Shown in pieces: positions 58,406 to 64,000 of a DNA stretch of 64,000 nt. How positions within the stretch are numbered: position 1 is the first letter of the stretch; each line of letters opens with the position of its first letter. Source of the stretch: Shewanella algicola. GTDB lineage: Bacteria > Pseudomonadota > Gammaproteobacteria > Enterobacterales > Shewanellaceae. The translations under genes were made by a program, and so were the position numbers. The notes beneath the pieces are model-generated. The model saw only the letters and a list, made by a program, of their open reading frames with translations, was not told the DNA's origin and did no database searches. The stretch lies in the NCBI RefSeq assembly GCF_014648035.1, contig NZ_BMQI01000022.1, forward strand, positions 16,157 to 80,156, given 5' to 3'.

Positions 58406-59038
58406 TCACACAAATTGCGCATCAAGTAACTCAAATAAAAATTGGTTGAGTTGGGTTTGATGTTGTTGAGTGTGTGGCCCCGTGGTTATTGGGCACTCAT
58501 CAGCAAAAAACTCAGCCAGCTGTTCGATTTGTTTTGCATCCCATTCAGGATGAAATTGCAAACCAATGACATGCTGGTGGCGGTACATTTGTACCGGACA
58601 TTGCCCACTTGAGGCCAATACTGCAATATGCTGCGGCAAAGTTATGGCTTGTTCATGCCATTGCGGAACCGTTAATACGCTGCCGTCATTAAAGGTAATA
58701 TCTTGCCAGCCTAGTTCCGGTGCTGGCATTTCAATGACCTGGCCGCCAAGTTTAGCCGCCAGTAATTGCGCCCCTAAGCATATGGCTAAAATCGGGCGTT
58801 GTAATATTAACGCTTGTGTAATCAATTCAGCTTCAGCTTGCATCCATAGCGGGTTATCAGCCACATTTATTGGCCCACCCAACACAATCAAACCATGAAA
58901 ATTAGCCAGCGATTTTGGTAAATCCTCCGGTGCATAAAAGCATACCAGTTTGATGTTGTGATGCTGTGCCCATACAGCAATGCGCCCGACTCCTTCAGCG
59001 GGGTGATGCTGAAATACGGCAAGAGTGCATTGGCTCAT
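58406..59038 (-). CDS. Class I glutamine amidotransferase (GuaA-N-like)
   Basis: 210 residues, one GATase-1 domain. The nucleophile elbow is AICLGAQLLA with Cys87, and the catalytic His and Glu lie in GLQFHPEWD. Stand-alone members of this type hydrolyse glutamine or gamma-glutamyl compounds; no synthase partner is present. The ATG overlaps the stop of the upstream gene's restored frame (ATGA), showing past translational coupling. Confidence 0.85.
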   Translation of the reverse strand: MSQCTLAVFQHHPAEGVGRIAVWAQHHNIKLVCFYAPEDLPKSLANFHGLIVLGGPINVADNPLWMQAEAELITQALILQRPILAICLGAQLLAAKLGGQVIEMPAPELGWQDITFNDGSVLTVPQWHEQAITLPQHIAVLASSGQCPVQMYRHQHVIGLQFHPEWDAKQIEQLAEFFADECPITTGPHTQQHQTQLNQFLFELLDAQFV

Positions 59039-59645
59039 TTTAACTCACCGAGTTCAAGGTAAATACGTTGCACATTGGTGACATCGGGTAACGCGGATGA
59101 TAATTGCGCTTCAGTGTTAAATAAGTGCTGCTCTGCGGCGAGTGAGAGGCATTTACCTCATCAAGACGCACAATATGGTCTGCATCTGGGCGAGACGTCA
59201 GTGTGTTAACTAAAAACTGTACCTCGTCATTTGGTTGATAATTGAGATTAAGGTAATGGTTGTTAGCCTCTTTAGCTAAACCACTCTCAAGGGGTAATAG
59301 AGTAAACAGTTCCATTTTATCAACATTGATTGTTTGCGCCTGCCATTGCATTTCACCTCCGCGTTCAAAGTGTCCTTTAACCACATCTACCGTCAGTTGA
59401 GTGATGTTTTGTGGGGGCTGTGGATCTAATAGTGATAAATCAAAAGTGGTAGGTACTATAGTCCAAACGGGGTCATGACTATTAGCAGATGCGCGAATAC
59501 CCTTAATGACTTCAGCCTGAATTTTTGGGTCCGCAAACGACAATTGATACACAACTTGCGCGTTGTGCGGCTGATGGAACATAGGTAAATGTGAGGCAAA
59601 AAGGCCATATTGGCTGCCAAATAACAACATACCATGTAAGCCCAT
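59035..59645 (-). pseudogene. Frameshifted and probably 5'-truncated conserved gene
   Basis: Read in its open frame, the gene gives a 201-residue product that ends in a poor tail after RLDEVN. If one base is restored near 59150-59160, the other frame continues as CLSLAAEQHLFNTEAQL, then VTNVQRIYLELGELK and stops at 59035, overlapping the ATG of the amidotransferase by ATGA. That is a natural C terminus, so a single-base loss is likely. The 5' side is also suspect: the reading frame carries HSQHAEHPVK before the first Met and then a stop, as if a signal peptide had been lost. Domain not recognised. A sequencing error cannot be excluded. Confidence 0.75.
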
Positions 59646-59728
59646 CTTTACTGGGTGCTCTGCATGTTGGCTGTGATCTTACCGCTCTGTTGCATGGCTA
59701 TTTATGCTTGATAAGCTTAACACCAACA

Positions 59729-59842
59729 TTAAGTAAGGTATGACCTTATAAGCTTTTTAATCAAATAGATAGGTTGGAAAGTTTTGCCAATTTTCTTTAA
59801 AGGTAAAGATAACATCGCAGAGTATTTTGGATAAAACAGCAT
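59729..59842 (-). CDS. Short ORF behind the guanidine-II riboswitch
   Basis: 37 codons from the ATG at 59842, with AGGAG seven to eight bases upstream. The product has no similarity to the small multidrug or carboxylase proteins that normally follow mini-ykkC. It may be a chance reading frame over a decayed or deleted target gene. Confidence 0.3.
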   Translation of the reverse strand: MLFYPKYSAMLSLPLKKIGKTFQPIYLIKKLIRSYLT

Positions 59843-59850
59843 GGTGGTGG

Positions 59851-59927
59851 CTCCTGTCTGAAACTGAACAGATGGGGCCGTCCCCGGGTGAAACCCTAAG
59901 CAATATTTTAGGTTGAGGTCGTCCTCA
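59851..59927 (-). promoter_or_regulatory. mini-ykkC (guanidine-II) riboswitch, orphan
   Basis: On the minus strand two hairpins have the diagnostic ACGR tetraloops: GAGG-ACGA-CCTC (59915-59926, extended by one T-A pair) and GGGG-ACGG-CCCC (59874-59885), 29 bases apart, followed by an AGGAG ribosome site and ATG. This double ACGR hairpin is the definition of the guanidine-II class, which normally controls guanidinium exporters of the SMR family. No such gene follows here. Confidence 0.75.
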
Positions 59928-59974
59928 GATAAATATGTTAACGATTTGCAGTACAAAAAACCAGTCGCGCATAC

Positions 59975-59988
59975 TGGACTCAATTCCA
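59975..59988. promoter_or_regulatory. Distal copy of the acr/ddd palindrome
   Basis: TGGACTCAATTCCA; its complementary strand reads TTTTGGAATTGAGTCCA, matching the other two sites at 16 of 17 positions. It lies 114 bp centre to centre from the proximal site, in the spacer shared with the riboswitch. Confidence 0.6.
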
Positions 59989-60088
59989 AAACAACATTAA
60001 GTTAACAATTTTTTGCAAAGTAATACCTACAATTGATTAGTTAACATTAGGGCGTCTTTTAAACAAACATTAACAGTGGTTCCCATTT

Positions 60089-60102
60089 TGGAATTGATTC
60101 CA
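60089..60102. promoter_or_regulatory. Proximal palindrome at the flavoprotein promoter
   Basis: TGGAAT-TG-ATTCCA, 45 bp before the flavoprotein start codon. A possible -10, TATGAT, starts at 60107, so the site covers the -35 zone. Confidence 0.75.
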
Positions 60103-60147
60103 TCGTTATGATGATTCGGTCAATTATACAAAAAAGGGTGATGACCT

Positions 60148-61668
60148 ATGAGCAATGTAGATCTGTTGGGGCGCCGTAAGTTTATTGCTGGACTTGGTGT
60201 TGCTGCTGGTGCAGCAATGGTAGCTCCTGCAATGGCAGTGTCTGAAAAGGCTGACGGTGTTAAATGGGACAAAGAAGTCGAAGTCGTAATTATTGGTTCT
60301 GGCTTTGCCGGTTTAGCTGCTGCAATTGAAGCAACTAAGCTTGGTGCAAAAGATGTCCATATCTTTGAAAAAATGTCATATTTTGGTGGTAACTCGGCGA
60401 TTAACGGTGGCTTATTTGCTGCGCCTGGTACACCAATGCAAAAGAAAGAAAACGTTGACGATTCTGTAGAAAGAATGGTTAATGACCAGTTGGCTTCAGG
60501 CCGTGGTATTGCAGATGAGGCGTTATTACGCCATGTTGCATCACACGCGGTAGAAGCATTACAAATGACGCTAGACGCAGGTTCTGAATACCACCCTTAC
60601 TTACAACAGTTAGGTGGTCACTCTGTAGCACGTACTTATCAAACTACAGTTAGCTGTGGTGCTGGTATTACTCAACCGCTATATAAAGAGTGTAAGCGTG
60701 TAGGTGTTAATACTCACAACCGTTCAAAATTTGAAGGCTTCTTAGTCGGCAAAAAAGGTGAAGTTGTTGGTGTTAAAATGCGTACCAACTACCACTTCGA
60801 TGAAGATCAGCCTGGTAAAGTATTAAATATTCGCGCCACAAAAGGTGTGATTATGGCAACAGGTGGTTTCGCGCAAAACGTTGATTTACGTATGGCGCAA
60901 GACCCAACATTAACAGCTGAAGTTGGTTGTACAAATGCTCCAGGTGCAACAGGCGAAGGCATGTTTGAAATGTTCCGTCTAGGTGCGATTCCTGTGCATT
61001 TAGCACACATCCAGTCTGGCCCTTGGGCATCACCTGATGAAGGTGGTTTTGGTTATGTGTCTAACTACTCTATTTATAACTTCCCTCATTCAATGGCTGT
61101 TAACCGTTTAACCGGTAAGCGCTTTATGAACGAAATTGCTGACCGTAAGACTCGTGCAGATGCAGAGCTTTCGTGCCGCAATGAAAAAGGCGAAGCATTA
61201 CCTCCAATCTTAATCACTAGCTACAAGGATTCTAAAAAGCATCCAAACACTAAAAAAGTGATTAAGTACAATGTCGGCTGGAAATTCGACACCATTGAAG
61301 AACTTGCTAAACATTTCGACGTGCCGCTAAAACCATTAAAAGCACAAATCGAAGAGTACAACAGCTATGTGAAGTCTGGTGAAGATAAGCAGTTTGGCAA
61401 AAACATGACCAAGGCTAAAGATAAGTATATCGAAGCACCATTTACCGTGGTTCGTTTATGGCCAAAAGTGCACTATTGCCAAGGTGGTGTTCAGGTTAAT
61501 GTTAAAGCGGAAGTAAAAGACAGCTTTACTGGTAAGTCAATTCCAGGCCTTTATGCAGCAGGCGAAGTTTGTGGTGGTATTCATGGCGTCAGCCGCTTAG
61601 GTAGTTGTTCAATTCCTGAGTGTATGGTGATGGGTATGACAGCCGCACGCAGCATCATGAAAGCGTAA
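60148..61668 (+). CDS. Tat-exported FAD reductase subunit, probable acrylate (or methacrylate/fumarate) reductase
   Basis: 506 residues. The N terminus GRRKFIAGLG fits the Tat signal consensus, followed by an Ala-rich h-region ending APAMA. It is a fumarate-reductase/succinate-dehydrogenase type flavoprotein without the attached haem domain of FccA: FAD loop VVIIGSGFAGLAAAIEA; the proton-delivery region FMNEIADR with Arg333; substrate residues His442 (VHYCQGG) and Arg483 (GVSRLG); C-terminal GLYAAGEVCGGIHG. The tetraheme cytochrome 28 bases downstream should be its electron donor. Next to dddY, acrylate is the most likely substrate, reduced to propionate; fumarate, methacrylate or urocanate remain possible. 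Confidence 0.88.
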   Translation: MSNVDLLGRRKFIAGLGVAAGAAMVAPAMAVSEKADGVKWDKEVEVVIIGSGFAGLAAAIEATKLGAKDVHIFEKMSYFGGNSAINGGLFAAPGTPMQKKENVDDSVERMVNDQLASGRGIADEALLRHVASHAVEALQMTLDAGSEYHPYLQQLGGHSVARTYQTTVSCGAGITQPLYKECKRVGVNTHNRSKFEGFLVGKKGEVVGVKMRTNYHFDEDQPGKVLNIRATKGVIMATGGFAQNVDLRMAQDPTLTAEVGCTNAPGATGEGMFEMFRLGAIPVHLAHIQSGPWASPDEGGFGYVSNYSIYNFPHSMAVNRLTGKRFMNEIADRKTRADAELSCRNEKGEALPPILITSYKDSKKHPNTKKVIKYNVGWKFDTIEELAKHFDVPLKPLKAQIEEYNSYVKSGEDKQFGKNMTKAKDKYIEAPFTVVRLWPKVHYCQGGVQVNVKAEVKDSFTGKSIPGLYAAGEVCGGIHGVSRLGSCSIPECMVMGMTAARSIMKA

Positions 61669-61696
61669 ATAGACCAGTAAACAAGAGGAATCATTA

Positions 61697-62050
61697 ATGA
61701 AAAATTTTAATATTATACTTGCGCTGGTACTACTTGGATTAACCAGTTTATCAGTACAAGCGGTTGAAATCCGCGACTACCACAAAGACGTTATCGGTAA
61801 AGACTGTAAAGCATGTCATGACAATGGCATCAAGCAGTTCCCATCTGATGAGTCTTGCTTACAGTGTCATGATGTTGATGACCTAGCAAAACAAACGGCT
61901 AGAAGTGAAGAAGATAAGTGGCAAAACCCACATAACAACCTTCACTATGGTAAAGATTTACCTTGCCAAGAGTGTCACTCAGAGCATAAAACTAAGCAGC
62001 CATTATGCAGCAACTGTCATACGTTTAAATATGACAAGCATAAAGGATAA
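61697..62050 (+). CDS. Periplasmic tetraheme cytochrome c
   Basis: 117 residues with a signal peptide ending VQA (about residue 22). Four CxxCH motifs: CKACH, CLQCH, CQECH and CSNCH, with extra His residues (in RDYHKDV, NPHNNLHYG) for bis-His ligation. It matches the small tetraheme family and the haem domain of flavocytochrome c, present here as a separate protein. It carries electrons from the quinol side (via a CymA-type protein elsewhere) to the flavoprotein. Same operon; terminator follows. Confidence 0.94.
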   Translation: MKNFNIILALVLLGLTSLSVQAVEIRDYHKDVIGKDCKACHDNGIKQFPSDESCLQCHDVDDLAKQTARSEEDKWQNPHNNLHYGKDLPCQECHSEHKTKQPLCSNCHTFKYDKHKG

Positions 62051-62068
62051 ATAGTATTAATTACTAAT

Positions 62069-62107
62069 AAAGCCACATGTTATTAAATTAACGTGTGGCT
62101 TTTTTTA
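62069..62107 (+). terminator. Terminator after the cytochrome gene
   Basis: AAAGCCACA / TGTGGCTTT with a T-rich tail; it separates the reductase unit from dddY. Confidence 0.9.
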
Positions 62108-62429
62108 CTCTCAAACTTATCATCTGTTAACTTTTAATTTTTTATAAAACCACACTGTGTATGTTTGTTTTTTATAGTTTTATTATTTCATAATATTTTA
62201 TTTGTTATTTTACTTTTAACTATTTAATGTTGTGGTTTATTAATGGTTGATGAATTTCATTTTTTCTTATTTGGATGTAATTATCACTTTTATTTATTGA
62301 AGTGGGTTTGGCTCACAAATTTGTTTTGTTATGTTTAATTATTGTTTAAACATGTTTTATTTAAACTTTTGGAATTAATTCCACCTGTACCATTTGTCTT
62401 GTTTAAAACTATAAATAAAGAGAAATGAT
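62108..62429 (+). promoter_or_regulatory. Very AT-rich leader of dddY
   Basis: About 320 bp of strongly AT-rich DNA precede dddY, with many TTTAT/ATTTT runs and the conserved palindrome near the end. No RNA gene seen. The composition differs from the rest of the locus and is of the kind often bound by H-NS-like silencers; that is inference. Confidence 0.5.
62370..62383. promoter_or_regulatory. Perfect palindrome at the dddY promoter
   Basis: TGGAATTAATTCCA, perfectly symmetric, 46 bp before the dddY ATG; within TTTTGGAATTAATTCCA it matches the other two copies. Confidence 0.75.
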
Positions 62430-63674
62430 ATGAAATATAATACGCTTTTCATGATGATGATGTTATCGGGTTCAGCAATGTCTGCTGAGTTACCTAGCTT
62501 TTTAGATGCAAATGATATTAATAATGCTGAGTTTACGTGTTTAGGGGACGCACCTCAGTATTCTGAAAAAGATCAAAAGTATGTAGATATTCTTTGGGAT
62601 GAAACTCTGCAATATTTACAATCTTATGCCGTAGCATTAACCAATAGCGAAAACGGTCCATGTTTAAACTCAGACGAAGCCATGTATGACTCTACCGAAG
62701 GCGGTAAGAATATGTGCATCATGGATCGTCGAGACATGAAGCTATTAGTTAAAAATATTTACCAAGTAATTAATAACCCAACCGAAGCTAAAAAATGTTT
62801 TGGTGCTCGTGAAGATGTGAATTGGATTTATAGTCCAGGTGGAGAGCTAGCGCAAAAATCCCCCGTTGCAAAATGGCTTAATCGCACCACATTCAATACC
62901 TTCTTTGACACCAAAGTCACCAATAAAGATGTGCGTAAATTGGGTAAAGAATTTACTAAAAACTTTACCAAAATGGTGACTGGTGACGAAATTAAAATGC
63001 CTTCTGCATTTCCTACCGACATCAGTGCTAACACCTTGCCTAACTTATGGGCCGCGGCGGGTTGGTTCCCAATGTATGCCGAAGAAAGTAAACGTAATGA
63101 CAAGAACTACAACAACATACGCGGTGGTTACGCTTATGCCGAAATCTTTGGTCACTGGGGGTTACTACGCATCGACGAAATTAACAATCAAAAAGTGGGC
63201 GCTGAAATTGGCATGACCGTACAGTCGGTCGATACCCTTTATCCATACCATAACCATGCGATTTCTGAAATTTATTACAACATGCGTGTACCAGCATGTA
63301 CCAATGAATTTAAGAGCTTTGCAGTGCGTGAAGATTCGCCATTACTCACCACCGTTAAGCAAGACGATAAAATGAGACAAGTGCAGTTTGATGCGGGTCA
63401 ACACAATGGTCACACCATGTGGTTGTCTGGCAGCGCGGATATTGATCCGTTGATGTATTTTCATCAAAACACTATCCATGCGTTTGAGGTTGATGGCAGC
63501 TGTGAAGCAAAACCAGAAGAGCGTGCAATCGTTTCTGTGTGGGCAAGAAGCAACGCCGACGACAAACGTAATGACTACGGTACAACATTATTGTGTGAGT
63601 CAGCTAAAAATCCAGGCACTCCAGCGCATAAAGATGAAGTTATTCAATGTGATTTAACCAAAAAGAAATGGTAA
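62430..63674 (+). CDS. dddY: Periplasmic DMSP lyase DddY
   Basis: 414 residues with a signal peptide ending MSA (about residue 18). The sequence agrees with DddY of Shewanella, Alcaligenes and relatives: an N-terminal helical cap domain and a C-terminal cupin. Cupin motif 1 is YPYHNHAISEIYYN, giving His274, His276 and Glu280 as metal ligands and the nearby Tyr271/Tyr273 as base candidates; cupin motif 2 is around MYFHQNTIHAFEVDG. It cleaves dimethylsulfoniopropionate to DMS and acrylate. AGAGAAATG-type ribosome site precedes the start. Its separate promoter shares the palindrome with the reductase unit. Confidence 0.94.
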   Translation: MKYNTLFMMMMLSGSAMSAELPSFLDANDINNAEFTCLGDAPQYSEKDQKYVDILWDETLQYLQSYAVALTNSENGPCLNSDEAMYDSTEGGKNMCIMDRRDMKLLVKNIYQVINNPTEAKKCFGAREDVNWIYSPGGELAQKSPVAKWLNRTTFNTFFDTKVTNKDVRKLGKEFTKNFTKMVTGDEIKMPSAFPTDISANTLPNLWAAAGWFPMYAEESKRNDKNYNNIRGGYAYAEIFGHWGLLRIDEINNQKVGAEIGMTVQSVDTLYPYHNHAISEIYYNMRVPACTNEFKSFAVREDSPLLTTVKQDDKMRQVQFDAGQHNGHTMWLSGSADIDPLMYFHQNTIHAFEVDGSCEAKPEERAIVSVWARSNADDKRNDYGTTLLCESAKNPGTPAHKDEVIQCDLTKKKW

Positions 63675-63719
63675 CCACTGTTTTATAAATTATTACTTAA
63701 AATTAAATTGGAAATTATA

Positions 63720-64000
63720 ATGAAATTACTAAAGCTTTCTTTATTATCAACCTTAGTGTCACTGTGTTTGGTTTCAACTTATTCTGCTGCACAAGACGCT
63801 GAAGATGGAATCGATGTTTCTGGAACATTAAGAGCTAATTATTCATATAAAGAATACAGTGAAAACTCAAAAGATAAATCAGGTGACTTAACATTTGAAA
63901 TGGCATCAGTTAAGTTTAACGGTAAATTAGGTGATTGGCAGGGGCTGATCATACTCGATCATTTTTCACACGTTATCTTTAAAAACAAAGAGATAAAAAA
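63720..64000 (+). CDS. Outer-membrane porin-like protein, 3' end cut by window edge
   Basis: 93 codons visible from ATG 63720. A signal peptide of about 24 residues (ending YSAA) is followed by VSGTLRANYSYKEYSE and FEMASVKFNGKLGDWQG, which look like the alternating strands at the start of a 16-18-strand barrel. It follows dddY by 45 bp without a terminator, so it is probably in the same operon, and it may bring DMSP into the periplasm. Family and substrate cannot be fixed from this part. Confidence 0.75.
   Translation, partial: MKLLKLSLLSTLVSLCLVSTYSAAQDAEDGIDVSGTLRANYSYKEYSENSKDKSGDLTFEMASVKFNGKLGDWQGLIILDHFSHVIFKNKEIK

Noticed and set aside
59729..59989. An 86-codon minus-strand frame spanning the riboswitch region
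   Set aside because: Its first half translates the two ACGR hairpins; the pairing pattern explains the sequence better than a protein. Only the part after the AGGAG-ATG is kept as a low-confidence ORF.
60089..60102. Reading the palindrome as a LysR (T-N11-A) or FNR site
   Set aside because: The spacing between symmetric T and A is 12, and the FNR half-site TTGAT with ATCAA is not present on both sides; the factor is left open.
60148..61668. Naming the flavoprotein FccA or UrdA
   Set aside because: FccA carries its haem domain in the same chain and UrdA has an FMN-binding domain; this protein has neither, so a split reductase name is safer.

Overview
The window reads as chromosomal DNA of a Shewanella species (Gammaproteobacteria, AT-leaning base composition). 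The polA / Spot 42 / engB / CsrB-C-type RNA / yihI block is the enterobacterial order. The kbl-tdh pair, the LPS core genes around coaD, a c4 cytochrome and a periplasmic flavoprotein plus tetraheme-cytochrome pair are all typical of that genus. No insertion sequence, prophage, CRISPR array, tRNA or rRNA was seen.

Layout. (1) 1-3.2 kb: the 5' part of a secreted amidohydrolase, a DUF2846 lipoprotein and an exported HAD-family protein. (2) 3.4-8.9 kb: complete histidine-utilisation locus, hutI facing hutC-hutU-hutH, with a perfect 18-bp HutC-type operator between the divergent units. (3) 9-14.5 kb: YbdG-type mechanosensitive channel, an alpha/beta-hydrolase with an unusual C-terminal extension, a PlsC-like acyltransferase, a DUF2489 protein, yihI and a methyltransferase. 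(4) 14.6-20.3 kb: a CsrB/CsrC-type sRNA, cytochrome c4, engB, Spot 42 and polA. (5) 20.8-26 kb: elbB, glpG-glpE, tdh-kbl and a TetR regulator. (6) 26-38 kb: cell-surface genes: waaA, kdkA, a family-9 glycosyltransferase, a HIT-cytidylyltransferase fusion with a CDP-glycerol-type glycerophosphotransferase, a complete yjbEFGH operon, coaD and a Wzi-like outer-membrane protein. (7) 38-44.4 kb: mutM, then a tungstate transporter (tupABC) in one operon with mobA and a mobB-moeA fusion. (8) 44.7-48.2 kb: a sigma-54 response regulator and its sensor kinase. (9) 48.2-51.2 kb: Fur-box-driven RyhB sRNA, yhhQ under a probable preQ1 riboswitch, and menF. (10) 51.5-56.1 kb: an HD-GYP phosphodiesterase and a PAS/sigma-54 activator next to ccoG, which has a clear -24/-12 promoter and twin palindromic upstream sites. 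(11) 56.2-59.6 kb: a hypothetical gene, an XRE/ScfR-like regulator, a glutamine amidotransferase and a frameshifted gene. (12) 59.7-64 kb: an orphan mini-ykkC (guanidine-II) riboswitch and a DMSP/acrylate locus.

The most interesting region is the right end. DddY (periplasmic DMSP lyase: DMSP to DMS plus acrylate) sits behind a Tat-exported fumarate-reductase-like flavoprotein and a tetraheme cytochrome c, and ahead of the start of an outer-membrane protein. Read together, this is a periplasmic module that cleaves DMSP and uses the released acrylate as a respiratory electron acceptor. The flavoprotein and dddY promoters share a 14-bp palindrome at almost the same distance from the start codon (45 and 46 nt), with a third copy farther upstream; the regulator that reads it is not evident in the window. 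The other strong non-coding signals are the four sRNA or riboswitch families recognised from sequence alone and a 104-bp palindromic element at 27.5 kb.
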